Source: Solirubrobacterales bacterium
GTDB taxonomy: Bacteria; Actinomycetota; Thermoleophilia; Solirubrobacterales; 70-9
DNA: 52,486 bases
Reading direction: 5' to 3'
Assembly: GCA_025936755.1 (NCBI GenBank)
Contig: JAICSS010000019.1
Coordinates: 1 to 52,486, forward strand
Numbering within the stretch: the first letter of the stretch is position 1; each line of letters begins with the position of its first letter. The notes beneath the pieces are model-generated. The model ran no database searches, had not been told where the DNA came from, and worked only from the letters and a program-made list of their open reading frames with translations. The translations under genes and the position numbers were made by a program. This document shows positions 15,554-22,339 of the stretch, piece by piece.

Positions 15554-16770
15554 CCGCCGCCCCCGTTCGTCGCCAGCAGCAGCGGGATCGCCGCCAGGGA
15601 GAGGACGATGATGACGGCGAAGTAGAGCCAGCCGAGGGTGGCGGCGATGCGCCCGTTCGCATGGTCGGACATGAAGGAGCGGTCGCCGGCGATCAGCAGC
15701 ACCGGCAGGTAGGTGAGCGGCAGCGCCACGACCGAGAAGACGACGCTGTACTCGGTGATCTCGACCGGGTTGATCCCGCTCTCGGCGATCGCGATCCCGA
15801 GCAGGAGGAAGACGAGCCAGGAGGCGGTGAAGCGCGGCGCTTTGCGCGGGCCCTGGTAGCGGCCCCACTCCCAGCCGAGGAATTGGGCGAGGTTGTAGGA
15901 GGCAGCGAAGCTGGAGTCGATCGCGGCGCCGCCGACGCAGAAGAACATCCCGCCGAGGGCGAGCAGGAGGCCGGTCTCGCCGAAGGCGCCCTGCATCGGC
16001 AGGGCGACGGTGCCGAGGTCGCTCGGTTCCACCCCGAGCGGGTGGAAGAGGTAACCGGAGACGATCACGAGAGCGACCGAGAGGACGCCGCCGATGCCGT
16101 AGCCGAGGATCGCGTTGAGCCGGTTCTCTTTCAGGTTCTCCTCGGTCCAGCCCTCCTCGATCGCCCCGGAGGAGTAGAAGTGGACCTCGTAGGGCATCAG
16201 CGCCGCGGCGAAGACGCCGACGACGAAGTAGAGGTAGAGCGTCGAGCTGTCGAGCGAGGGGACGAAGCCGTGGGCGACGTCGCCCCAGTCGGGGTTCTGG
16301 TGGAAGACGGTGGCGACGACGACGAACAGCGCCAGGCCGCCGTAGCCGAAGAGCCGCTCGAGGCCGCCGAAGGGGAGCAGGGCGACGATCGCGACCAGGG
16401 CGATCGCGCCGGTGACCACGAACATGTTGTACGGGGCGTCGAAGAGGAGTTCGAGGACGATCGCGATCCCGCCCAGCTCGGCCGCGACCGTGAGCAGGTT
16501 GACCAGGGTGCTGGCGATGAGGGCGAGCAGGCCGAAGCCGAAGCCGAGCCGCATCCGGATCACGTCGAAGACCGGCCGGCCGCTGACCGCGGCGACGCGG
16601 CCGCTCATCTCCGCGTAGACGGCGATCCCGATCGTCCCCAGGACCACCGCCCAGAGCAGGTCGTAGCGATAGAGCGCCCCCGCCTGCGTGTTGAAGACGA
16701 GGTCGCCGATGTCGAGGAAGCCGCCGATCGCGGCGATGATCCCGAGGGCGATTTTGAGGATCACCTTCAC
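15550..16770 (-). CDS. NRAMP-family (Mn/divalent metal-type) transporter
   Basis: A 406-residue polytopic membrane protein with about 11 hydrophobic segments. The first helix reads GIIAAIGGFLDIGDLVFNTQ; NRAMPs have DPGN at this helix break, here D-I-G-D. A later helix has AAALMPYEVHFYSSGAIEEGW, the usual position of the metal-binding A-x-x-M-P-H motif, here M-P-Y-E. Substituted ligands suggest it may not be a standard Mn/Fe importer; Mg- or Al-type relatives also deviate here. It starts at GTG 16770, overlapping the lipoprotein stop, and is overlapped by the first PRC-barrel gene. Confidence 0.82.
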   Translation of the reverse strand: MKVILKIALGIIAAIGGFLDIGDLVFNTQAGALYRYDLLWAVVLGTIGIAVYAEMSGRVAAVSGRPVFDVIRMRLGFGFGLLALIASTLVNLLTVAAELGGIAIVLELLFDAPYNMFVVTGAIALVAIVALLPFGGLERLFGYGGLALFVVVATVFHQNPDWGDVAHGFVPSLDSSTLYLYFVVGVFAAALMPYEVHFYSSGAIEEGWTEENLKENRLNAILGYGIGGVLSVALVIVSGYLFHPLGVEPSDLGTVALPMQGAFGETGLLLALGGMFFCVGGAAIDSSFAASYNLAQFLGWEWGRYQGPRKAPRFTASWLVFLLLGIAIAESGINPVEITEYSVVFSVVALPLTYLPVLLIAGDRSFMSDHANGRIAATLGWLYFAVIIVLSLAAIPLLLATNGGGG

Positions 16771-17225
16771 GGCGCGTCCCCGCTCAACTGGGCGACGATC
16801 GCGTCGGCCTTTTCCTGCGCTTCTTCGAGGTGCTTCTGGACGAGGGCGCCGTGGTGCTCGTCGCCTGGGTAGGTCTGCAGTTCGGAGAGCAGGCCGGAAA
16901 TTTCACCGGCGACGGCGACGGCGGCGTGGCGCTGGTCCTCGGTCTCCGCTTCTTCGAGGGTCGCGTCGGCGAGCTTTTCGGCCTCGTGCTCGGCCTCCTC
17001 GCCGAGGGTCCGCGACATCACCCGCGCGTAGGTCGATTTGGTCGCGTCGCGGGCGACGCCGCTGGCGACGAGCTGCCCCTGCGCGGCGAGGGCGCTCAAA
17101 GATTCGACGCCGCGATTGAGCTCGTCGTTGCTGAGATCGCCGCAGCCGCTGGAGAAGAGCGCCGCGACGGCGAGAAACAGGCCCAGCGCCAAGCATCCAG
17201 CTCTCTTGCGGCCCGTCCCGGTCAA
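16767..17225 (-). CDS. Putative lipoprotein of unknown function
   Basis: 152 residues with a lipoprotein signal (LFLAVAALFSSGC, lipobox SSGC at about 25-28), then a helical, Glu/Ala-rich domain with likely coiled-coil character (RTLGEEAEHEAEKLADATLE). No named family recognised. The stop overlaps the GTG of the NRAMP-type gene (GTGA), making it the first gene of a tightly coupled four-gene operon. A surface protein made in fixed ratio with the transporter suggests an extracellular accessory role (inference). Confidence 0.72.
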   Translation of the reverse strand: MTGTGRKRAGCLALGLFLAVAALFSSGCGDLSNDELNRGVESLSALAAQGQLVASGVARDATKSTYARVMSRTLGEEAEHEAEKLADATLEEAETEDQRHAAVAVAGEISGLLSELQTYPGDEHHGALVQKHLEEAQEKADAIVAQLSGDAP

Positions 17226-17289
17226 ACCGCCCTGGAAATACCCCTAATCCGCGAGCTTGAACATCAACCGGCCGGCGGCGAGGCCAGGC

Positions 17290-18300
17290 TCAACCGGCGA
17301 GCTCGCGGACGAGGTCGCCGGCGGGACGGACCGCGTCGATCCTGGCGACGGTCTCACCCGCGTAGAGCGCGCCGGCGTCGACCAGCGTCGCCGGGCCGTC
17401 GTCGGTCGGCCCCGCCGGCGTCAGCAGCCGGCTCCCCGGCCGCTGCGCCCGCATCATCCGCAGCTGCAGGGACGAGGGCGTGTACCGCGCCCCGGGAGCG
17501 AGCAGGCGGTTCAAGGCGCGATTCGCGGACGGAGCGCGCAAAACCACCCGGCGTTCGTCCTTTGTTCGCCCTGGGGCTAACAAAGGACGAACGCCGCCGA
17601 GCCAATGAGCCGTCGCGGCGTTCGGGACCACCCGGTGCGAGGCCGGCCAGGCGGCGCCGAAGAGGTCGGTGAGGAGCGTCTCCTCCGCCGCCAGCAGGCG
17701 CTCCTTATATAGAGCGTGGGCCCGGCTCTCCTCGCTGAGGAGGAAGCGGGTGCCGGCGACGGCGGCCGTCGCTCCCGCCTCGAGGGCGGCGCGGACGTCG
17801 GCGGGCTCGGCGACGCCGCCGGCGAGCAGCAGCGGGTAGTCGGCGGGCAGGGCGGCGCGGGTCCGCTCGAGCAGCTCCAGCGCCGGCGTCGTCCCGCGCA
17901 CGTGGCCGCCCGCCTCGACGCCCTGGACGACGACCCCGTCGGCGCCCGCCGCCCGCGCTTCGCGCGCCTCCTCGACCGAGCCGCACTGGTGCAGCCAAAC
18001 GCCCGGGGTGCGGCGCCGCGGCCGGCCCCAGAAGGTGACGACGGCATCGGCCGCGGCCGCCGCCTCGAACCAGTCCCGCCGCGCGAACGGAAGCAGCACG
18101 TTGACGGCGAGCGGGCGCCCCGTCAGCACCCGCGCCGCCGCCAGCTCGCGGCCGATCGCCGCCGCCCCGTTGACGGCGATCGTCCCCAGGCCGCCGGCCT
18201 CGGAGACCGCCGCCGCCAGCTCGTGCCGGCTCAGGCCCCCGCCCATCCCGGCCTGGACGACGGGCAGCTCCACTCCGAGGCGCTCGAGCAGCGGCGGCAT
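17290..18300 (-). CDS. Nitronate monooxygenase / 2-nitropropane dioxygenase family flavoprotein
   Basis: 336 residues of TIM-barrel FMN enzyme. VVQAGMGGGLSRHELAAAVS is the N-terminal signature, GGLGTIAV the first phosphate turn, VVVQGVEAGGHV carries the conserved His, and PLLLAGGVAEPADVRAALE with VAGTRFLLSEES are the FMN-phosphate strands. The family oxidises nitronates or acts as enoyl-type reductases; the substrate is unknown. It lies 20 bases after the DoxX-like gene and probably shares its ECF-type promoter. Oddity: codons for about residues 236-251 contain a perfect 17-bp inverted repeat, suggesting an inserted palindromic element tolerated in frame. Confidence 0.88.
   Translation of the reverse strand: MPPLLERLGVELPVVQAGMGGGLSRHELAAAVSEAGGLGTIAVNGAAAIGRELAAARVLTGRPLAVNVLLPFARRDWFEAAAAADAVVTFWGRPRRRTPGVWLHQCGSVEEAREARAAGADGVVVQGVEAGGHVRGTTPALELLERTRAALPADYPLLLAGGVAEPADVRAALEAGATAAVAGTRFLLSEESRAHALYKERLLAAEETLLTDLFGAAWPASHRVVPNAATAHWLGGVRPLLAPGRTKDERRVVLRAPSANRALNRLLAPGARYTPSSLQLRMMRAQRPGSRLLTPAGPTDDGPATLVDAGALYAGETVARIDAVRPAGDLVRELAG
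17550..17595. repeat. Perfect 17-bp inverted repeat inside a coding region
   Basis: Arms 17550-17566 and 17579-17595 (GGCGTTCGTCCTTTGTT and its complement) flank a 12-base spacer. The element lies in frame within the nitronate-monooxygenase-like gene and encodes a short polar peptide (RTKDERR) in a family region expected to vary. It looks like a small REP/palindromic unit or a strong hairpin in mRNA. Confidence 0.8.
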
Positions 18301-18320
18301 CCCTCCAGTCTAGATTCGCG

Positions 18321-18779
18321 CTAGAACCGCACCTCGGTTCCCGGCGGGTCGTAGACGCTCGCCAGCCGCGCCAGGGTCAGGGCCCCCAGCATCAGCCCGA
18401 AGTCCCGCAGGGCGATGTCGTAGTAACCGGAGTAGGTGAGCAGGTTGACGACGATCCCGCCCAGCCAGGCCGCGACGAGGTAGGCGCCGTAGCGCGGCTT
18501 CAGGGCGACGACGATGCCGGCGACGATCTCGATGACGCCGACCAAGTGCATCGCGGTCGCGGCGCTGCCGGGAATGATGTCGTTGATCCAGGGCGCCAGG
18601 TACTGCTCCCAGTCGACCATCACGTTGAAGAACTTGTCGAGGCCGAAGAGAATCGGGGCGACGGTGAAGGCGATGCGCAGCAGCGTGAAGGCCTGGTAGG
18701 CGGGGTCCGACTTGAGGCGTTCGCCGGAGCTGGGCGCCAGCGTCGCGTCGCGCGGGTCGAGGGTTGCGGTGGTTGACAT
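18321..18779 (-). CDS. DoxX-like membrane protein
   Basis: 152 residues with four hydrophobic segments (about 30-50, 72-92, 95-113, 122-142). The first reads LLRIAFTVAPILFGLDKFFN, a DoxX-family opening; HLVGVIEIVAGIVVAL follows. Members form small redox-related or quinone-associated membrane proteins, and many are controlled by ECF sigma factors. ATG 18779 has an excellent AAGGAGG ribosome site. A probable ECF-type promoter at 18816-18840 faces the sigma gene, and the downstream oxygenase gene follows after 20 bases. Confidence 0.82.
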   Translation of the reverse strand: MSTTATLDPRDATLAPSSGERLKSDPAYQAFTLLRIAFTVAPILFGLDKFFNVMVDWEQYLAPWINDIIPGSAATAMHLVGVIEIVAGIVVALKPRYGAYLVAAWLGGIVVNLLTYSGYYDIALRDFGLMLGALTLARLASVYDPPGTEVRF

Positions 18780-18815
18780 GGGACCTCCTTGAGTCGTTTG
18801 CCGTGTGTCCCATCT

Positions 18816-18840
18816 GCGTCGCCCGCCCGCCGGTTCTTAC
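18816..18840 (-). promoter_or_regulatory. Probable ECF-type promoter for the DoxX-like operon
   Basis: On the minus strand GTAAGAA (18834-18840), a CCGGCGGGCG spacer start and GACGC (18816-18820) match the motif facing the sigma factor gene on the other strand. The leader to the DoxX-like start is about 30 bases and holds the AAGGAGG site. Confidence 0.5.
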
Positions 18841-18852
18841 CTCCGCTCGGCG

Positions 18853-18900
18853 TCGTTTCCATCCTTTTGGTTGCTCTGGCAACGCAAAGGGTGGAAACGA
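18853..18900. repeat. 48-bp nested inverted repeat between divergent genes
   Basis: Outer arms 18853-18867 and 18886-18900 (TCGTTTCCATCCTTT and complement, one mismatch) enclose an inner perfect hairpin GTTGC-TCTG-GCAAC (18870-18883). It lies between the two mirrored promoter motifs, so a regulator bound here could control both directions. Confidence 0.65.
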
Positions 18901-18901
18901 T

Positions 18902-18925
18902 GTAAGAAGCGGCGGGCGCCGGTCG
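18902..18925 (+). promoter_or_regulatory. Probable autoregulatory ECF-type promoter of the sigma gene
   Basis: GTAAGAA (18902-18908), GCGGCGGGCG and then GTCGC (18922-18926) repeat the motif on the opposite strand. The likely transcription start falls only a few bases before ATG 18936, so the sigma mRNA may be leaderless; no ribosome site is visible there. Confidence 0.5.
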
Positions 18926-18935
18926 CTAACAATTC

Positions 18936-19595
18936 ATGGCGACCGCGCTGATGACGACGCCGACGCAGAGGCCCGCCGACTCCCCCGCCCGCGACTGGGT
19001 GAAGCGGCTGCGCGCCGTCGGCCCGGAGGGGGAGGCCGCGGTCGCCGAGCTGCACGCGCTGCTGCTGAAGGCGGCGCGGTTCGAGATCGGCCGCCGCGGC
19101 GCCGAGCTGCGCCACCTGCGCGGCGGCGACGCCGACGACCTCGCCCACCAGGCGGCCGACGACGCCCTCGTCGCCGTCCTCGGCAAGCTCGACGACTTCC
19201 GCGGCGAAAGCCGCTTCACCACCTGGGCCTACAAGTTCGCCCTGCTGGAGGCGGCGGTGAAGGTGCGCCGCCGCGCCTGGCAGGGACGCGAGGTCCCGCT
19301 CGAGGACGAAGCCTGGCGGCGGCTCGCCGACGCCGGCGCGGGGGCCGGGCGCCGGGCCGAGGAGGCAGAGCTCTTCGCCGCCCTGCGCGAGGAGATCGAG
19401 CGCAGCCTCGGGCCGCGCCAGCGCGAGGTGCTGGTCGCCGTCGCCCTCAACGACGTCCCGATCGACGTCCTCGCCGAGCGCCTCGGCAGCACCCGCGGCG
19501 CCCTCTACAAGAACCTGCACGACGCCCGCCGCAAGCTGCGCCGGGCCCTTGCCGCCCGCGGCTTCGAAGTCGGCGGCGGAGAGGAGGAACGATGA
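18936..19595 (+). CDS. ECF-type sigma-70 family RNA polymerase sigma factor
   Basis: 219 residues. Region 2 (about 45-105) contains DADDLAHQAADDALVAVLGKL then FRGESRFTTWAYKFALLEAA, the -10 recognition helix. Region 4 (about 145-200) has LGPRQREVLVAVALNDVPID then AERLGSTRGALYKNLHDARR, the -35 HTH. There is no region 1 or 3, typical of extracytoplasmic-function sigmas. ATG 18936 follows a putative promoter closely. A zf-HC2 anti-sigma gene overlaps its stop by four bases. It likely drives itself and the divergent DoxX-like/oxygenase operon. Confidence 0.93.
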   Translation: MATALMTTPTQRPADSPARDWVKRLRAVGPEGEAAVAELHALLLKAARFEIGRRGAELRHLRGGDADDLAHQAADDALVAVLGKLDDFRGESRFTTWAYKFALLEAAVKVRRRAWQGREVPLEDEAWRRLADAGAGAGRRAEEAELFAALREEIERSLGPRQREVLVAVALNDVPIDVLAERLGSTRGALYKNLHDARRKLRRALAARGFEVGGGEEER

Positions 19596-19813
19596 AGCGC
19601 GACGAGATCCTCAGCCGGGCCCTCGGCCCCGCCGCACCCGAGCTGACCTGCGAGCAGTGCTTCGAGGAGCTCGACCGCTACGTCGAGCTCGTCGTCAGCG
19701 GCGAGCGGGCCGACGAGCGGGTGCCCGGGATGCACGCCCACCTCGACGGCTGCCCCGCCTGCGCCGAGGACTTCCGCAGCCTCCGCGACCTCGTCGCCCG
19801 GCAAGAGGATTGA
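19592..19813 (+). CDS. Short zinc-finger (zf-HC2-type) anti-sigma factor
   Basis: 73 residues from ATG 19592, overlapping the sigma stop (ATGA), with GAGGAGG upstream. It holds the anti-sigma zinc motif: an early CEQCFEELDRY and then HAHLDGCPACAEDF (H-x3-C-x2-C). No transmembrane segment follows, so it is a soluble, possibly redox-sensing ZAS protein that holds the neighbouring ECF sigma inactive. The tiny size and coupling make the assignment firm. Confidence 0.9.
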   Translation: MKRDEILSRALGPAAPELTCEQCFEELDRYVELVVSGERADERVPGMHAHLDGCPACAEDFRSLRDLVARQED

Positions 19814-19843
19814 CTGACGCCGTCGACCCTTTAAATTCGAGGT

Positions 19844-20449
19844 ATGGACGATCAGGGAATAGCGGCATGGAAGCTCCCCCTGATCGTGAAGGGGATCGCG
19901 GTCTCGATCGTCGGCGGCTTCTACCTCGGCGGGCCCGGCCTGGGGATGGCGGTCGGCGCCCTCGCCGCCGCCACGATCGTCGTCATGGCCGTGCGCAAGC
20001 CGCCGCTGCGGCCGATCGTCCCGGCGCCGGCGCCGGACCTGCGCGAGCACCTGCTGGTCGTGATCGAGCAGCCGCTGGAGGACGGCGCCGCGATCGAACG
20101 CATCGCCGCCGCCTCGCTGCCGAGCGACCCCGGCGACCCGGAGCCGGAGGTCCTGGTGATCGCGCCGGCCCGCAACCGCTTCCTCGACCGCTGGGCCTCC
20201 GACAACCGCCCCGGCCTCGAACGGGCGCAGCGCAGCCTCGTCCTAAGCCTCGCCTCGCTCGCGCGGGCCGGAGTCGCCGCCACCGCCCGCGTCGGCGACG
20301 AGGACGTGGTCCAGACGGTCACCGACCAGCTGCGGGAGTACCCGGCGACGGAGGTCTTCCTCGTCGCCGACCCCCAGGCGGGGTCCGAAGCGGCGGCCGA
20401 GGAACTGCGCTCCCGCCTCCACGCACCGTTCCATCTGGTTAGAGCATAA
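19844..20449 (+). CDS. Membrane-anchored protein with a USP-like cytoplasmic domain, function unknown
   Basis: 201 residues. Two close hydrophobic segments (about 12-50) precede a soluble domain with alternating strands and helices: LREHLLVVIEQPLE, PEVLVIAPARNRFLDRW, then a late TEVFLVADPQAGSEAAAEEL. This resembles a nucleotide-binding Rossmann/USP-like fold, but no binding motif is certain. It starts 30 bases after the anti-sigma gene, so it may belong to the sigma operon. Its last bases overlap the motif shared by the two XRE genes. Confidence 0.6.
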   Translation: MDDQGIAAWKLPLIVKGIAVSIVGGFYLGGPGLGMAVGALAAATIVVMAVRKPPLRPIVPAPAPDLREHLLVVIEQPLEDGAAIERIAAASLPSDPGDPEPEVLVIAPARNRFLDRWASDNRPGLERAQRSLVLSLASLARAGVAATARVGDEDVVQTVTDQLREYPATEVFLVADPQAGSEAAAEELRSRLHAPFHLVRA

Positions 20450-20463
20450 GTGCGCTAAAAACC
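20438..20463 (+). promoter_or_regulatory. Motif shared with 21130-21155, upstream of the first XRE gene
   Basis: 20 of 26 bases match the copy at 21130-21155, in conserved blocks GTTA, GCATAA, CTAA and AACC at equal spacing. Both copies lie about 30 bases before an XRE gene, so this is a likely promoter/operator, perhaps bound by the XRE proteins themselves. Confidence 0.5.
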
Positions 20464-20492
20464 TAGACCGGTTAAGGAGAGGCTTCCGGTGG

Positions 20493-20783
20493 ATGCCGAG
20501 GCCTCGCGAAAAACCGCCGACGACGCCTGAGCTCGGCGCCCTCGGCCTCGCCGTCGAGCAGGTGCGCAGGGAAAGGGGCGACACCCAGGAGGAGGTCGGC
20601 GAGAAGGAGTTCAGCGACCACCACCTGACCGGGCCGATCGAGCGCGGCCACCGCAACCTCACCTTCATGACCCTGGTCAAGGTGGCCGAAGCGCTCGACA
20701 GCAGCCCGAGCGAGATCGTCGGCCTCGCCGACCGCTACCTCGAAGAAGGGAAGGTGGGGCGGGTTGGCGATTCAGCCGGCTAG
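20493..20783 (+). CDS. XRE-family helix-turn-helix regulator
   Basis: 96 residues with a single Cro/C1-type HTH at about 17-72: LGLAVEQVRRERGDTQEEVG, then the recognition region HHLTGPIERGHRNLTFMTLV and KVAEALDSSPSEIVGLAD. It is a paralogue of 21187-21441, with similar leader (GAGAGGCT-CCGG before ATGCCG) and domain. The gene ends 12 bases inside the convergent winged-helix gene. Target unknown; self-regulation through the upstream motif is likely. Confidence 0.85.
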   Translation: MPRPREKPPTTPELGALGLAVEQVRRERGDTQEEVGEKEFSDHHLTGPIERGHRNLTFMTLVKVAEALDSSPSEIVGLADRYLEEGKVGRVGDSAG

Positions 20784-21080
20784 GTCCGGCTCGACCCAGA
20801 CCTCGAGCACCAGGCGCAGCCAGGTCGCCTCGACGTCGAGGGCCCAGCAGCAGTGATCCTCCTGCGCCTGCTCCCGATCGCGGCGCTGGACCGGCCGCAG
20901 GACATTGCTCTTCGCCAGCGTCTTCAGGTGATAGGCGACCTGCCCTACTCGCTGGTCGAGTGCTTCGGCCAGCTCCCGCGCCGATGCGCACTCGAGCGCC
21001 CCGTCGAGGTAGGCGTGGAGGATCCGGCGGCGCAAGGGATGGCCGACGGCACTGATCAGCTCTGAAGAAGAGGGCCCCAT
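20772..21080 (-). CDS. ArsR-like winged-helix regulator
   Basis: 102 residues: AVGHPLRRRILHAYLDG, then ASARELAEALDQRVGQVAYH and LKTLAKSNVLRPVQ form a winged HTH of ArsR type. The C-terminal part (HCCWALDVEATWLRLVLEVW) has a Cys pair, but no classic metal site (ELCVCDL) is present. It lies convergent to one XRE gene and divergent from the other, so three regulators are packed into 1 kb. Effector unknown. Confidence 0.82.
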   Translation of the reverse strand: MGPSSSELISAVGHPLRRRILHAYLDGALECASARELAEALDQRVGQVAYHLKTLAKSNVLRPVQRRDREQAQEDHCCWALDVEATWLRLVLEVWVEPDLAG

Positions 21081-21129
21081 GAGCGACCCGGAAGGGCAGA
21101 CTGTTCAGCCCCTTTCCGGCGCTCTAGAT

Positions 21130-21155
21130 GTTATGGCATAAATACTCTAACAACC
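21130..21155 (+). promoter_or_regulatory. Motif shared with 20438-20463, upstream of the second XRE gene
   Basis: This second copy of the 26-base motif also contains a perfect short palindrome TTATG-G-CATAA (21131-21141). It lies between the divergent winged-helix and XRE genes and could serve both. Confidence 0.5.
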
Positions 21156-21186
21156 GGGTTCATTAATAGAGAGGCTCCGGGGCGCG

Positions 21187-21441
21187 ATGCCGCCCCCGCG
21201 CCGCAGCAAACCCCGCTCACCCGAGCATGCTTCCCTCGGCGACGCGGTCCGCCAGCTCCGCACCGAGGCCGAGATGAGCCAGGAGGAACTGGCCGAAGCG
21301 GCCGGCACCGACCTGACCCAGGTCGGCGGCATCGAGCGCGGCGTCCGCAATCCCAGCTACACGACGCTGCTGCGGCTGGCCGGGGCGCTGCGGACGAGCG
21401 TCGGCGAGCTGACCACGCTCGCCGACCAGCTCCGCGCCTAG
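21187..21441 (+). CDS. XRE-family helix-turn-helix regulator (paralogue)
   Basis: 84 residues, almost wholly an XRE HTH: LGDAVRQLRTEAEMSQEELA, AGTDLTQVGGIERGVRNPSY, then LLRLAGALRTSVGELTTLAD. It lacks any sensor domain. It is more canonical than its sister at 20493-20783, whose helix-turn region (DTQEEVGEKEFSDHHLT) is less regular. The two share leader sequence and upstream motif, so a tandem duplication around the winged-helix gene is likely. Confidence 0.87.
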   Translation: MPPPRRSKPRSPEHASLGDAVRQLRTEAEMSQEELAEAAGTDLTQVGGIERGVRNPSYTTLLRLAGALRTSVGELTTLADQLRA

Positions 21442-21456
21442 GGGATTCGCGCCGCC

Positions 21457-22242
21457 TCAGCCCTGCGGGGTGCAGGAGAACAGGTGGGTGAGGCCGAGCG
21501 CGGTGCCGTCGGCGAACTCCGCGTGGCCCTTGACCCGCCAGGTGCCGGTCGGGCAGCCGGCTTCCAGGAAGCTCTTCCGGCGGCCCTTGTAGGCGTAGCG
21601 GCGGCCGACCTTCAGCTCGAAGTGCGTCACCGAGCCGAAGCCGCCGGCGATCCGCGGGACCCGCGCCTGGATCCGCAGGCCGTAGGGGCCCTTGTGGATG
21701 CGCGCGATCGTTGCCTTGACGACGATCGCGGTCGGCGCCGGGACGTCGACGTAGGCGTGGAGGAGGACGGTGGTGGTGCCGCCGTGGACGCCGCCGTTGA
21801 AGAGGAGCAGGGGGCCGGTCGAGCGGAACGGCGCCTGTTCGGGGAAGGCGACCTCGACTTCGGCCTCGCCCGAGCCGACGATCGCCTCGCCGCAGGCGCG
21901 GCGGGCGGTCGCCGAGCTGCTCGCCTCGAGCTGGGACCTGCGGCAGGTCGGGAGGCCGGCGGCGTCGACGGCGATCGTCTTGTCGACGTCGATGCGGACG
22001 CTCTGCAGCGCCGGCGGATGGCTGCCGTCGCGGCTCTCGACCCCGGCGATCAGGCGCGCCGTGACCGGGGCCCTGCCGTGCCGCGGCAGCGTGGTCGGGG
22101 AGATGCCGCCGTCGTCGCTGACGCAGATGAGGCCGGCGCACTCGACCTTGCGCTCGCCGCTGGCGCCGGTCGCGAGGACCAGCGCCAGGGCGAGCGCGAG
22201 GGAGGCGGCGATCGGGGTGGCTCGGAGCAGGTTCTTCTTCAT
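21457..22242 (-). CDS. Secreted single-module protein, paralogue of 3491-4264
   Basis: I use ATG 22242 (261 residues), which begins a signal peptide (MKKNLLRATPIAASLALALA); a longer TTG start adds 24 charged residues before it. The mature part lines up with the protein at 3491-4264: TLPRHGRAPVTAR, DAAGLPTC, a second Cys in RRACGEAIVGSGE, FNGGVHG, and a late SFLEAGCP. This fixes a family of exported, disulfide-bearing beta proteins that occur alone or as repeat units of the giant protein at 4261-7638. Function unknown. The gene stands alone, convergent with the XRE gene. Confidence 0.75.
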   Translation of the reverse strand: MKKNLLRATPIAASLALALALVLATGASGERKVECAGLICVSDDGGISPTTLPRHGRAPVTARLIAGVESRDGSHPPALQSVRIDVDKTIAVDAAGLPTCRRSQLEASSSATARRACGEAIVGSGEAEVEVAFPEQAPFRSTGPLLLFNGGVHGGTTTVLLHAYVDVPAPTAIVVKATIARIHKGPYGLRIQARVPRIAGGFGSVTHFELKVGRRYAYKGRRKSFLEAGCPTGTWRVKGHAEFADGTALGLTHLFSCTPQG

Positions 22243-22339
22243 GCCCAGATCTTCGCCGGGCGGAAGCGGGCGCTCCTCCCCAATCTGAGGCTTTGGGCGC
22301 CGCCGATACGCCAATGTGGGAAGCGGAGCGGTGGGGCGG

